This document shows positions 18,163 through 26,989 of a stretch of 64,000 bases of DNA, piece by piece (the first letter of the stretch is position 1; every line of letters starts with the position of its first letter). The position numbers and the translations under genes were made by a program. The DNA comes from Stutzerimonas sp. S1 (GTDB taxonomy: Bacteria; Pseudomonadota; Gammaproteobacteria; Pseudomonadales; Pseudomonadaceae): assembly GCF_025966695.1 (NCBI RefSeq), contig NZ_JAOEIY010000004.1:1-64000 (forward strand). The letters run 5' to 3'. The notes under the pieces were generated by a model. That model was not told the DNA's origin. It saw only the letters and a program-made list of their open reading frames with translations, and did no database searches.

Positions 18163-19194
18163 TTACTGCGCCACGGCTTTGCGCATACGCCAGTTCGTGG
18201 CGGAAACCGGCTTGGGCGGGGTAAGAAGAAAGCTCAGGTTATACCGATTGATGATGATCTGGCCCAAGAGCGGCGCCCCGATACCAACCAAGGTACCTAG
18301 AACCAAGTGAACCGGTATCGAGTCGACCCCCAGGAAGCTGGCGAGGATCACCCGTACACCGCTGCCCGCAAGGATGTGCATCAGATAAATCGTCATCGAC
18401 GAAGCGCCGACAAATAGCAGCCAGTTCACGCGGAACTGCCCCAGCCACATCGACAACGCGACCATGAAGAAGATCGAGATGGTCGCCAACGCCAGCACCG
18501 GCAGGCCACCATCCTCATAATTCATGCCGAAGGACACGTGAAACAAGTACTGCCCGGCGACAAAAAGGGTCCCGAAGAAGAGCGTCAACGAAGCAAAACG
18601 CGCCAGGAAGTACTGCTTCACCTCATTGAACCAGATGCCGAGGGCAAAAAAGACTGTATTGCCGAGGATGAATTTCGTCGCTGAATTGATGGTGAGATCG
18701 TCTTTGAAAACGAACAACACGCCAAACAACACGACCAGCGGTAGGAAATAGCGGCGATCCGCGCGCGCATAAAGGAACGAGCACACAATGAACACGAGAA
18801 ACAGCGCATAAAGGAACCAGAATTGCGCACGCGGCATCCACAGCAAAGAGAACACTTCGCTCAGCGTCACCTGCCCGGTGGTGTAATTGGAAAGCACCAC
18901 CTCGATCAGGCCTTGCAACAGCGACCAGACGATGAAGGGATAAACGATGGTGTCGACCTTGTTGATGATCAATCCGCCCTTGCCGCGCTTTTGCAGCGAA
19001 TCGAAAAAGAACAGACCCGACAGGAAGAAGAACAGCGGCATATGGAAGCTGTAGATAATGCTGTCGACCAGCACGAACTCAGCTTCATCCATGGGTAGTC
19101 CCGCATTGAAGACCCCTCGTGCGACATGTCCGTAGACGACCAGGATGATACCGATCGCCTTGGCGTAATCGACCCAAACGTTTCTCTCCTGCAT
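18163..19194 (-). CDS. Acyltransferase 3 family membrane protein
   Basis: A 343-residue integral membrane protein of the acyltransferase-3 (OafA/WecH-like) family. It begins with the family's N-terminal motif (WVDYAKAIGIILVVYGHV, where the His is the proposed catalytic residue) and has about ten hydrophobic helices. Such proteins O-acetylate or O-succinylate surface sugars or glucans. ATG 19194 has AAGGAG nine bases upstream. No polysaccharide cluster adjoins it, so the acceptor is unknown. Confidence 0.85.
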   Translation of the reverse strand: MQERNVWVDYAKAIGIILVVYGHVARGVFNAGLPMDEAEFVLVDSIIYSFHMPLFFFLSGLFFFDSLQKRGKGGLIINKVDTIVYPFIVWSLLQGLIEVVLSNYTTGQVTLSEVFSLLWMPRAQFWFLYALFLVFIVCSFLYARADRRYFLPLVVLFGVLFVFKDDLTINSATKFILGNTVFFALGIWFNEVKQYFLARFASLTLFFGTLFVAGQYLFHVSFGMNYEDGGLPVLALATISIFFMVALSMWLGQFRVNWLLFVGASSMTIYLMHILAGSGVRVILASFLGVDSIPVHLVLGTLVGIGAPLLGQIIINRYNLSFLLTPPKPVSATNWRMRKAVAQ

Positions 19195-19798
19195 GATCGT
19201 TCTCCTTGTTATGAGGGCAATGAAGAAGGCCACATCCGCCCGGCGCACGGCGAATGAAGCAGATAGACAACGCATTCAAGGGTTTGTTGCTGCCGTCTTG
19301 TTTGCTGGGCGGGCAGGGAATGACACCTAGCCGGAGTAAGGGCAGCCAGCGACGGTTGGTGCATCGCGCACCGTAGCGCTCGCTTTGCCTTGCGGACCCC
19401 GTGGTAGCTCTTTAGAGGCGGTTCTAGCGCTAGAGAGCTCCAGCCTTCATCGACACCCCTCAGCCTCGCGGCCTTTGCACCCCCGGTTATTCGCGGGGGA
19501 AACCTGATGGGCTGGGCCATCCCCATCCACTAACGAACTCGGTACTGTCCATTGACAGTGGACTCTAGTCATCTCCTCCGCAATCCACGCAACTCCCCGA
19601 GCGCGAATCCAATACAGTCATCCTCGCGTAAACGAGCGCATGACAAGAAGGTGTTTGACGTGCGGGCAATCACCCACTGCGCGAACAACAATGGCAATCT
19701 TGACCAGGCCTAAAGACTGATCCGCGAAGCGACTCTTACCTCCAGTTGTGGACGAACAAGTCGAGTGTTATACGACAGTCTTTTGCCGGAGCATTGCT
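19195..19798. other. 600-bp gene-free region upstream of mobA
   Basis: I see no coding sequence with a plausible product on either strand. Near the right end TTGTGG (19746) and TATACG (19769) with 17-bp spacing make a fair sigma-70 promoter for mobA. On the left it holds the upstream region of the acyltransferase gene. No riboswitch-like fold or repeat was recognised. Confidence 0.5.
19746..19774 (+). promoter_or_regulatory. Candidate sigma-70 promoter of mobA
   Basis: TTGTGG, 17 bp, TATACG, about 25 bp before the mobA ATG. Only the hexamer match and spacing support it. Confidence 0.35.
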
Positions 19799-20380
19799 AT
19801 GGCCGAAAGCCCCCTTCCTTCCTGCTCGATCCTGCTTCTTGCTGGCGGGCGGGGGCTACGCATGGGTGGAAGAGATAAAGGATTGATCGAATGGCGCAAT
19901 CGGCCGCTGATCGCATGGATGCACTCGGTCGTTCGACCATTGACCGACGATCTGCTGCTGTCCTGCAATCGCAACCAAGAGCAGTACGCGCCCTATGCCG
20001 ATCGTCTTATCTCGGACGGCCAATCGGACTACTCCGGTCCGCTCGCCGGAATTCGAACCGGCCTTGCCGCTGCCCGCCATCCCTGGCTGATGGTGCTGCC
20101 CTGCGATGCTCCACTGATTGATGCACCGCTGTTGCGCTTGCTGCACGCGTCGGCAATACGCGATCACGACCACCCGCTGATGGTTCGTCGAAGCGAGCAG
20201 TGGGAGCCCCTTTTCTGCATGATTCCGCTCCATCTTGGCGGGCAGCTCGAGGCTGCCTGGCAGGCGGGAGATCGAAGCCCTCTCCACGTGCTGTTGACGC
20301 TCGGCGCTCGTGCTCTGGATCTACCGGAGAACGATCCACGCCTTGCGAACCTCAACACTCCGGAGCTTCTCCAGCGCTAG
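19799..20380 (+). CDS. mobA: Molybdenum cofactor guanylyltransferase
   Basis: A 193-residue enzyme that joins GMP to molybdopterin to make the bis-MGD cofactor, needed by the assimilatory nitrate reductase encoded later in this window. The nucleotide-binding loop [15 protein letters not shown] (about residues 14-28) is the MobA signature, and [10 protein letters not shown] gives the metal-binding Asp. ATG 19799 has GGAG eight bases upstream; the frame runs 17 codons further back without support. Confidence 0.95.
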   Translation: MAESPLPSCSILLLAGGRGLRMGGRDKGLIEWRNRPLIAWMHSVVRPLTDDLLLSCNRNQEQYAPYADRLISDGQSDYSGPLAGIRTGLAAARHPWLMVLPCDAPLIDAPLLRLLHASAIRDHDHPLMVRRSEQWEPLFCMIPLHLGGQLEAAWQAGDRSPLHVLLTLGARALDLPENDPRLANLNTPELLQR

Positions 20381-20447
20381 GCACCACGGGAACTTAGCCC
20401 GGTGTCGGTCCGTCCCATGTGCATCATCATCAAAAAGGGAAAGGATC

Positions 20448-20669
20448 ATGCGCACAAGCATCATTCCGGCACTACTGGTCGTCTTCGGACTGGGAGCACT
20501 CACCGGGTGCGCTAACCCAAGCGTCATTACCCTCAACGACGGACGCGAGATCCAGACACTCGACCAACCCAAGTACGACGACGAGTCCGGTTTCTACGAA
20601 TACGAGCAACTCGATGGCAATCCGGGCAAGGTGAACAAAGATCAGGTTCGGACTGTTCGAGAGCTTTAG
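20448..20669 (+). CDS. YgdI/YgdR-type small lipoprotein
   Basis: A 73-residue lipoprotein: signal peptide with lipobox (GALTGCANPS), then the YgdI/YgdR core VITLNDGREIQTLDQPKYDD and the conserved GFYEYEQLDGNPGKVNKDQV. Members are abundant small outer-membrane lipoproteins of unknown role. ATG 20448 has AAAGGA upstream. It follows mobA, as I recall from other pseudomonads. Confidence 0.9.
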   Translation: MRTSIIPALLVVFGLGALTGCANPSVITLNDGREIQTLDQPKYDDESGFYEYEQLDGNPGKVNKDQVRTVREL

Positions 20670-20842
20670 CTACTCAAAGGTAGCCGATGCCGGCATATCC
20701 TATCCGCCAGCATCGCGAGCGAGCGAACGAGCGAACGATCCAGCGCAGTGCTGTTGTTGGAAATGAATGCACGCAACAAGGGGTTCTACCCCGTTAGCAC
20801 GGACACTTTCGAGTAAGCTCATGCCGAGCTGAAGGAGTGTTC

Positions 20843-21139
20843 ATGAAGCGCAAGAAATACAGCCCCGAATTCAAGCGGGAAGCCATCGAACTGGTTCGTC
20901 GTTCAGGGGCAAGCTGCCGACAGGTGGCCTTGGAGATTGGCGTGGCTCCCAATCTGCTCACCCGCTGGGTGCGAGAGGCGCAGCCAGGCACTGAGAAAGC
21001 CTTTCCTGGAACAGGAAGTCCGCGGGATGAGGAGCTTGCCCGCCTCAAGCGCGAGCTGGCCAGAGTCACCAAGGAACGTGTTTTTTTAAGAGACGCGGCA
21101 GCGTACTTTGCCAAGGAATCATCGAGCGGTACACGGTGA
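20843..21139 (+). CDS. IS3-family transposase OrfA
   Basis: A 98-residue helix-turn-helix protein: [20 protein letters not shown], then the second helix pair and a C-terminal leucine-zipper-like stretch ([20 protein letters not shown]). It binds the IS ends. The -1 slippery heptamer T-TTT-TTA near codon 80 would let some ribosomes enter orfB to make the OrfAB transposase. ATG 20843 follows GAAGGAG. Confidence 0.93.
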   Translation: MKRKKYSPEFKREAIELVRRSGASCRQVALEIGVAPNLLTRWVREAQPGTEKAFPGTGSPRDEELARLKRELARVTKERVFLRDAAAYFAKESSSGTR

Positions 21140-21997
21140 TCCAGCGCTGCCGCGACGAGTACCCGGTACGACTGATGTGCCGTTGCCTGAAGGTTTCTGC
21201 CAGTGGCTATTACGCCTGGCGGGGTCGCGAACCAAGCCCACGTGCTCAAGAGAACGCGCGCCTGGCAAGGCGCATTCGGGAGATTCACGAGGATAGCCGC
21301 GGCGTGATCGGAGCGCCCCGGATGCACGAGGATCTGCTCGACGAGGGTGAAGCTGTCAGCCTGAACCGCGTTGCTCGCCTGATGACGGCTGAACGCATTC
21401 AAGGCTGGCCACGCAGGAAGATGCGTGGTTTTGGCAGAGTTTCCAGCGGCCGCCCAGCAGGCGTGAAAAACCTGCTGGAGCGCGACTTCAGTGCGCCGGA
21501 ACCGGAGCGCAAGTGGGTTACGGATATCACGGAGATTAGCCACGCTGGAAGGCAAGCTCTTCCTATGCGTGGTGCTCGACTTGTACAGCAAGCTGGTGAT
21601 CGGTTGGTCGATGCATCACCGACAGGATCGGCAGATGGTGATTCGAGCGGTGGAGATGGCGACCTGGCAGCGCCAGGGAGACTGGTCAGTGATCCTGCAT
21701 TCGGATCGCGGCAGCCAATTCACCAGTGCGGACTACCAGCGCTTTCTGAATCACAACACGTTGGTCTGCAGCATGAGTGCCGTCGGGCATTGCGGCGACA
21801 ACGCGGCCTGTGAAGGTTTCTTCGGTCAGCTCAAACGGGAACGCGTTGGCCATCAGTCGTATCGAACCCGCGATGAAGCACGGGCGGATTTATTCGACTA
21901 CATCGAGCGGCTTCATAACCCCCGAATGCGTCGTAGAGTCGCCCGGCAAGATTTGAAGTTTTCAGCCCTTTCAAAACCGTCCGTGGAAATGGGGTAG
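21136..21997 (+). pseudogene. IS3-family transposase OrfB, frameshifted
   Basis: The first part reads [20 protein letters not shown] and ends with KWVTDITEI, holding the first catalytic Asp. The sequence then goes out of frame through one extra base in AGCC at 21538-21541. The rest continues in the next frame as [19 protein letters not shown], with HSDRGSQF (second Asp) and [10 protein letters not shown] (Glu). The DDE triad is therefore split, and no single product is functional unless the extra base is a sequencing error. The stop lies inside the right inverted end. Confidence 0.9.
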
Positions 21998-22064
21998 AAC
22001 CCAAGCTCGTCGACAGCCAGCTATACCAAGCGCGCACCTTCGCAAAAAAATCTTTTCTAAGCCC

Positions 22065-22092
22065 TTGTGGAACCAAACTTTTTCTGTAAAAT
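22065..22092 (+). promoter_or_regulatory. Promoter of tRNA-Pro(CGG)
   Basis: TTGTGG, 16 bp, TAAAAT, ending 12 bp before the mature tRNA. It survived the IS insertion, which lies about 60 bp upstream. Confidence 0.55.
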
Positions 22093-22104
22093 GCGCGCCA
22101 TCTT

Positions 22105-22181
22105 CGGAGCGTAGCGCAGCTTGGTAGCGCGTCTCGTTCGGGACGAGAAGGTCGCTGGTTCGAATCCAGTCGCTCCGACCA
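22105..22181 (+). tRNA. tRNA-Pro (anticodon CGG)
   Basis: A complete 77-nt cloverleaf with encoded CCA. CGGAGCG pairs with CGCTCCG, the anticodon loop is TTCGGGA (anticodon CGG), and the T-loop is TTCGAAT. It is the second proline tRNA in the window and is not an integration site here. Confidence 0.97.
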
Positions 22182-22216
22182 TATCCCGAATCTCAGCACA
22201 ACAGATGAATGAGATT

Positions 22217-22244
22217 AAAAAGCCGACCTCAGGGTCGGCTTTTT
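22217..22244 (+). terminator. Terminator of tRNA-Pro(CGG)
   Basis: AAAAAGCCGACC and GGTCGGCTTTTT form a 12-bp stem with a 4-base loop, followed by more T, just after the tRNA. It can also stop the convergent glutaredoxin gene transcript. Confidence 0.85.
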
Positions 22245-22302
22245 CGTTTTTGTTTTGGCTGCTTTCCATGCTTAAGCAGCAAGCAGCACTTGTATGTTCG
22301 CC

Positions 22303-22542
22303 CTACCCTCTCAGAAAGCTTACGACTTGCTCCGCCTCAAACGGCCAATCCAGCTCCTCGCCTGTGTCAACCCGGCGCAACACGGGTATACGTAGACCGT
22401 AGTCATCGACCCACTCCACTCGATCGGCAATATCCAGCAATTCCACAAGTAGGCCATGCTCCACCAGAGGCATCAACACCTCCTCGGCCTGCTCGCAAAG
22501 ATGGCAGCCTAAAGTTCCGAAAAGCTGGCATTCAGGCAGCAT
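22303..22542 (-). CDS. Glutaredoxin-family protein
   Basis: A 79-residue thioredoxin-fold protein beginning MLPECQLFGTLGCHLCEQAE, with a CHLC active site at about residues 13-16 and the cis-proline segment GLRIPVLRR. It is the short DUF836/glutaredoxin-like type. ATG 22542 is chosen because it gives the usual family length; a longer frame begins 33 codons upstream. The Shine-Dalgarno (GGACGG) is weak. Confidence 0.82.
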   Translation of the reverse strand: MLPECQLFGTLGCHLCEQAEEVLMPLVEHGLLVELLDIADRVEWVDDYGLRIPVLRRVDTGEELDWPFEAEQVVSFLRG

Positions 22543-22962
22543 ATATATGTCCGTCCAGTTAATCCTGTTGCGAATTCTAGCAGCTGAAAACCAGATCGAA
22601 TCGACGATCCCCGACAGAACATCGAGCAAGCGTAATCGCATCGAATTGTGACTCGCTGCTCACTCGTATCGCCTGCATCGGCGACAGGATTCGACTCTCA
22701 GCCAACGAAACGCTAGGATGCCGCAGCCCAAGGCAACAAACAGATTGCAGGGTGCGTTCACTCATTCAGCGCCGTAATGCAGTGTCGGAAAGCGGTAGTT
22801 CTGAATCAGTCGAACAGGAAAATATTCAGCCGAAGCGTCTAGCACGTTGACTGCGAAGCCCTGACGACTAAAGTCTAAAGGTTGAAACTACCCTGTAATG
22901 TTTAATTGCAGGGCGCCGTAAAGAGCGACTTCAGAGCATCATCCAACGAGGAGAAATAAGAA
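22543..22962. other. Divergent intergenic region, glutaredoxin/OprD
   Basis: About 420 bp with no coding sequence I can support. It must hold the promoters of both flanking genes. TTGAAA at 22882 is a possible -35 for the porin gene, but no -10 at good spacing is clear. GAGGAGAAATAAG just before 22963 is the porin's ribosome site. Confidence 0.45.
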
Positions 22963-24231
22963 ATGCTCAAGACCCCCATCGCCCGGGGCGTGGCCCTTGC
23001 CACTCTGGGAGCAACACTGGCTGTCCCGACCATCGCCCAAGCCGCCTTCATCGAAGACACCAAGGCCGGCCTGGAACTGCGTAACTTCTATTTCAATCGA
23101 GATATCCGAGAAGATCCAGGCCAAAGCAAGATTGAAGAATGGGCGCAAGGCTTTATTCTCCGCGTTGAGTCAGGCTACACCGAAGGTACTGTAGGATTTG
23201 GTGTTGATGCTCTAGGCCTGCTGGGCGTCAAGCTCGATTCGGGTGGCGGACGTACTGGCAGTGGGTTGCTGCCGATGGAATCCGACAAGGCTGCAGATGA
23301 ATACTCTTCTCTAGGCTTGGCAGCCAAGGCAAAAATGTCAGAGACCGTGCTGAAAGTGGGCACACTCCAGCTAAAGAACATGGCTATCTCCTCGAGCGAT
23401 TCGCGCTTGCTGCCGCAAACCTTCCAAGGCGCCCAAATCGTTTCCAAGGAAATTGAAGGCCTGACTCTGGACGGCGGCTATCTCAACCGCGCCAATCATC
23501 GCAACTCGTCCAATAACGAAGAGTTGGCCTATGGTGGCAAGGGTGCTGCTTTCGGCGAAACCGCTATTGATTCCAGCGACGTGGATGATTTCATCTTCGC
23601 GGGCGGCAGCTACAAACTTACCAATGACCTGACCGCCTCGTACTACTACAGCAACCTGGAAGAAGTCTACAAGCAGCATTCGACCAACTTGGTGCACGTA
23701 CTACCGCTGGGCGATAAGCAGTCCCTCAAAACAGATCTGCGCTACGCTCGCTCTTCTGAAGATGGCTCGTCTAACGTAGACAACCGCGCATTGGGCGCGA
23801 TGGTTACCTATGCTCTGAGCGGCCACAGCTTTGGGCTCGGCTATCAGAAGATGAGTGGCGATACCGGTTTTGCCTATGTGGCTGAGGCCACCGATCCGTT
23901 CCTGGTCAACTATGTCCAGATCAACGATTTCGCCTATGCAGACATGAAGTCCTGGCAGGCTCGTTATGACTTCAACTTCGCGTCTGTCGGGATCCCGGGC
24001 CTGACCTTCATGACCCGCTATATCACAGGCGATAACGTAGATCGTGGCACTGGCTTGTCCGAAGGCAAGATCTGGGAACGCGACATGGATATCGGCTACA
24101 CCTTCCAGGAAGGTGCGCTGAAGAACCTGAACGTCAAATGGCGCAATGCAACTTCCCGGGGCAATATTGCTCGCACCAACAATCTAGACGAAAACCGTCT
24201 GATCGTTAGCTACACCATCCCGCTGATGTAA
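22963..24231 (+). CDS. OprD-family outer membrane porin
   Basis: A 422-residue porin with a signal peptide ending near AQAAF (about residue 28), then FIEDTKAGLELRNFYFNRD, the usual OprD-family mature start. It ends VSYTIPLM, a C-terminal beta strand. These 18-stranded channels admit amino acids, aromatic acids or other small carboxylates. By position between the tRNA-Pro/glutaredoxin block and the DUF883 cluster it may correspond to P. aeruginosa OpdQ; that is from memory of gene order only. A strong terminator follows, so it is monocistronic. Confidence 0.92.
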   Translation: MLKTPIARGVALATLGATLAVPTIAQAAFIEDTKAGLELRNFYFNRDIREDPGQSKIEEWAQGFILRVESGYTEGTVGFGVDALGLLGVKLDSGGGRTGSGLLPMESDKAADEYSSLGLAAKAKMSETVLKVGTLQLKNMAISSSDSRLLPQTFQGAQIVSKEIEGLTLDGGYLNRANHRNSSNNEELAYGGKGAAFGETAIDSSDVDDFIFAGGSYKLTNDLTASYYYSNLEEVYKQHSTNLVHVLPLGDKQSLKTDLRYARSSEDGSSNVDNRALGAMVTYALSGHSFGLGYQKMSGDTGFAYVAEATDPFLVNYVQINDFAYADMKSWQARYDFNFASVGIPGLTFMTRYITGDNVDRGTGLSEGKIWERDMDIGYTFQEGALKNLNVKWRNATSRGNIARTNNLDENRLIVSYTIPLM

Positions 24232-24260
24232 TAGCGACCTACAGCACTCGTTGCAGTAGA

Positions 24261-24290
24261 AAAAGAACCCGCTTCGGCGGGTTTCTTTTT
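24261..24290 (+). terminator. Terminator of the OprD-family porin gene
   Basis: AAAAAGAACCCGC, loop, GCGGGTTTCTTTTT: a GC-rich stem and T run about 30 bp after the stop codon. Confidence 0.85.
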
Positions 24291-24418
24291 GTATTCTGAA
24301 AAATCTGTACTGTCTCCAGCATTGCCCAACTACCGAAGCGGGAACCTTACCACCAAGCTATGCTCGAAACCTGAGGTAGCGGAACTTCCCGTTGATGCAC
24401 ACTCATGAGGAGCAGCAC

Positions 24419-24820
24419 ATGTCTACAGAGTCCACCTTCGGCACTACCGACGAAACCCCAATTCCCTCCTCCACAACTCACAACAGCTCCCTGATCGACA
24501 AGTCAGCTCATCGTCGGAATTTGCAGAACGCCCAGAATGCACTGATCGAGGAGTTTCACACGCTGATCGGCGATACCGAACGCCTACTCAAGCACACCCA
24601 GGAAACCGCCGGCACACAGAGCGAGGAGCTGCGCGGCAAGATCAACGAGAATCTCGCCCGTGCGAAGGTGCTGCTCAAGGAGCGCGAAATCTCGATGCGC
24701 GAACAGAGCCAAGCGGCGATCCAATGCACTGAAGACTACGTGCATAGTCACCCGTGGCAATCTGTAGGTATCGCTGCTGGAGTGGGGTTCCTTCTTGGTC
24801 TGCTTTCTTCGCGCCGCTGA
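24419..24820 (+). CDS. DUF883 (ElaB/YqjD-like) membrane protein
   Basis: A 133-residue protein with a polar helical body (EEFHTLIGDTERLLKHTQET), then YVHSHPWQSVGIAAGVGFLL and a C-terminal membrane helix ending in SSRR. This matches the ElaB/YqjD/DUF883 family; E. coli YqjD anchors ribosomes to the inner membrane in stationary phase. ATG 24419 has GAGGAG upstream. It leads a three-gene cluster (DUF883, YqjE-like, YqjK-like). Confidence 0.9.
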   Translation: MSTESTFGTTDETPIPSSTTHNSSLIDKSAHRRNLQNAQNALIEEFHTLIGDTERLLKHTQETAGTQSEELRGKINENLARAKVLLKEREISMREQSQAAIQCTEDYVHSHPWQSVGIAAGVGFLLGLLSSRR

Positions 24821-24837
24821 TTCACGGAGATAGGCCA

Positions 24838-25218
24838 ATGGATGTCAAACCCGGCGAAGAAGCGCCCAAGCCATCGCTAAAGAAGCTGGGCGGAGCGTTT
24901 GTCGGCCTGCTACAGGGGCATCTAGAGCTTCTGGGTATTGAGTTGCAGGAAGAGAAGGCTAGAACCTTCCGGCTTTTTCTTCTCGCGGGGATCAGCCTCA
25001 TTCTTGGGCTGCTGGTACTAGTGGGTCTCTCGGCGGCCGTAGTGATCGCCTTCTGGGACACCCACCGAATCGCAGCGATTCTGGTGCTTTGTACAATCTA
25101 TGCGATTGTCATGTTGATCTGTATCACTCGGGCCCTGAAGCTCGCCAAGGCATGCGCCACGCCGTTCCAAGCTACTCTGGAAGAACTCGCACGCGACCGG
25201 GAGCGCCTTTTGCCATGA
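24838..25218 (+). CDS. YqjE-like phage-holin-family membrane protein
   Basis: A 126-residue protein with a cytoplasmic amphipathic start (HLELLGIELQEEKARTFRLF) and two membrane helices (LLAGISLILGLLVLVGLSAA; IAAILVLCTIYAIVMLICI), as in YqjE/holin superfamily III proteins. It starts 17 bp after the DUF883 gene, with GGAG upstream, and its stop overlaps the next start (ATGA). Confidence 0.88.
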   Translation: MDVKPGEEAPKPSLKKLGGAFVGLLQGHLELLGIELQEEKARTFRLFLLAGISLILGLLVLVGLSAAVVIAFWDTHRIAAILVLCTIYAIVMLICITRALKLAKACATPFQATLEELARDRERLLP

Positions 25219-25535
25219 GCCAGCAACTCAGTGCAGCAAGCGATATGCACATGCGAAAGGAGCTGGTTCGTCTGCGCATGGAGATGCACCGCCAGCAACT
25301 GCTTTACCATGCTCAGCCGCTGACCCACCCGCTCGAGCAGGTCAAATCCATGATCGCTGGACGTCGAGAAGAAGCGGACCACGGCACCGGTAAGACACCG
25401 CTGATGATGGTAGCGACCGTGATTCTGGCACTGTTTGGCCGCAGGCTGGGCAAGGTAGGCACGCTTGCCCGGGTCGCGATCACGCTCTATCCGTTGGTCA
25501 AAGGACAGCAGAAACTGCGCCAGAAGCTGCGTTAA
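25215..25535 (+). CDS. YqjK-like small protein
   Basis: A 106-residue protein, third in the DUF883/YqjE cluster. The N-terminal half is a charged helix (MRKELVRLRMEMHRQQLLYH); the C-terminal half has a weak hydrophobic stretch (PLMMVATVILALFGRRLG). Its start overlaps the previous stop (ATGA), so it is coupled. The name rests on position and general character; the function is unknown. Confidence 0.75.
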   Translation: MSQQLSAASDMHMRKELVRLRMEMHRQQLLYHAQPLTHPLEQVKSMIAGRREEADHGTGKTPLMMVATVILALFGRRLGKVGTLARVAITLYPLVKGQQKLRQKLR

Positions 25536-25654
25536 TTGCCAAGTTCGTATCGAACGAACCCTCTGAAACGAGGAAATCCCGCAGTACGTCGGAAGACGTA
25601 CCCGCGAGTGTGTTAGCGTAAACTCGCCTGCTGGAGGCCATATGGAGATAGTCC

Positions 25655-26986
25655 TTGGACTGGCATACCCTGCTTACCCGTGAGCGACTCGGAAAATCCG
25701 CACACAGCAGTGAAGAACTCGGCCGTAGCCCGTTCCACAAGGATCATGATCGCATCATCTTTTCCGGAGCATTCCGCCGTCTGGGCCGCAAGACCCAGGT
25801 CCATCCTGTATCCAGCAACGATCACATTCACACCCGATTGACCCACTCGCTCGAAGTGAGCTGTGTAGGTCGATCGTTGGGCATGCGGGTCGGCGAAGTA
25901 TTGCGCGACGACCTGCCCGAATGGTGCAGCCCAGCCGACCTCGGAATGATCGTGCAGTCCGCGTGTCTGGCGCACGACATCGGCAACCCGCCATTCGGTC
26001 ATTCCGGGGAAGACGCCATACGCTATTGGTTTCAGCAGGCCGCAGGTCGTGGCTGGCTCGACGACATGAGCGACGCCCAGCGGGCCGACTTCCTCAACTT
26101 CGAAGGTAATGCCCAAGGATTCCGCGTGCTGACGCAGCTGGAATACCACCAGTTCGACGGTGGCACACGATTGACCTATGCCACCCTGGGCACCTACCTC
26201 AAATACCCTTGGACCTCTCGCCATGCCGAGGCACTTGGCTACAAGAAGCACAAGTTCGGCTGCTATCAGAACGAACAGCAATTGCTCGAACAGATTGCGC
26301 TGAAGCTTGGCCTGCCTCAGGTGGAAGAACAACGCTGGGGCCGCCATCCGCTCGTCTATCTGATGGAAGCTGCGGACGATATCTGCTACGGCCTGATAGA
26401 TCTGGAAGACGGCCTGGAGATGGATCTGCTCGACTACGCACAAGTGGAAGCATTGTTGCTAGGGCTGGTCGGGGACGACCTGCCGGAAACCTATCGGCAG
26501 CTCGGCCCGAAGGATTCCCGTCGTCGCAAGCTAGCAATTCTCCGTGGCAAAGCGATCGAGCACCTGACCAATGCTGCCGCACGCGCCTTTGTCGACCAGC
26601 AGGAGCGTCTGCTTGCCGGGGAGCTGCCGGGTGACTTGGTCGAGCACATGCATGGGCCCGCCAAGCAGTGCGTGCTGCAGGCCAAGGCGATAGCACGCGA
26701 GAAGATATTCCAAGACAAGCGCAAGACCCTGCACGAAATTGGCGCCTACACGACGTTGGAAATCCTGCTGAACGCATTTTGTGGAGCCGCATTGGAACAG
26801 CATCGCGGGCGCAACCTATCGTTCAAGAACCAACGCATCCTCGATCTCCTAGGCCGCAACGCACCGAGCCCGGAAGCGCCGCTGTACCAGTCGTTCCTGC
26901 GGGTGATCGACTTCATCGCCGGCATGACCGACAGCTACGCCACGGAGATGGCCGGCGAGATGACCGGCCGCTCCAGCCCGGTGTGA
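25655..26986 (+). CDS. dgt: Deoxyguanosinetriphosphate triphosphohydrolase
   Basis: A 443-residue HD-domain dNTPase that splits dGTP (and in many bacteria other dNTPs) to the nucleoside and triphosphate. The HD metal motif is spread over [13 protein letters not shown] (about residues 55-67) and [16 protein letters not shown] (about residues 105-120). It begins with [16 protein letters not shown] is the family start, and GGAG lies seven bases before the TTG. An ATG at 25642 in another frame gives only a 13-codon reading. Followed after 3 bp by the FUSC gene. Confidence 0.93.
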   Translation: MDWHTLLTRERLGKSAHSSEELGRSPFHKDHDRIIFSGAFRRLGRKTQVHPVSSNDHIHTRLTHSLEVSCVGRSLGMRVGEVLRDDLPEWCSPADLGMIVQSACLAHDIGNPPFGHSGEDAIRYWFQQAAGRGWLDDMSDAQRADFLNFEGNAQGFRVLTQLEYHQFDGGTRLTYATLGTYLKYPWTSRHAEALGYKKHKFGCYQNEQQLLEQIALKLGLPQVEEQRWGRHPLVYLMEAADDICYGLIDLEDGLEMDLLDYAQVEALLLGLVGDDLPETYRQLGPKDSRRRKLAILRGKAIEHLTNAAARAFVDQQERLLAGELPGDLVEHMHGPAKQCVLQAKAIAREKIFQDKRKTLHEIGAYTTLEILLNAFCGAALEQHRGRNLSFKNQRILDLLGRNAPSPEAPLYQSFLRVIDFIAGMTDSYATEMAGEMTGRSSPV

Positions 26987-26989
26987 CGG

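Larger units (their letters stand above)
20781..22002 (+). mobile_element. IS3-family insertion sequence, complete ends
   Basis: A 1222-bp element with inverted ends: GGGTTCTACCCC at both termini, with further matches (CACGGAC) to about base 30. It is flanked by the 3-bp direct repeat AAG (20778-20780 and 22003-22005), the target duplication size of the IS3 family. It holds orfA and an overlapping orfB in the -1 frame, with a T-TTT-TTA slippery heptamer (21082-21088). orfB carries an extra base, so the copy is probably inactive. It sits between the lipoprotein gene and tRNA-Pro(CGG) and breaks no gene. Confidence 0.93.
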
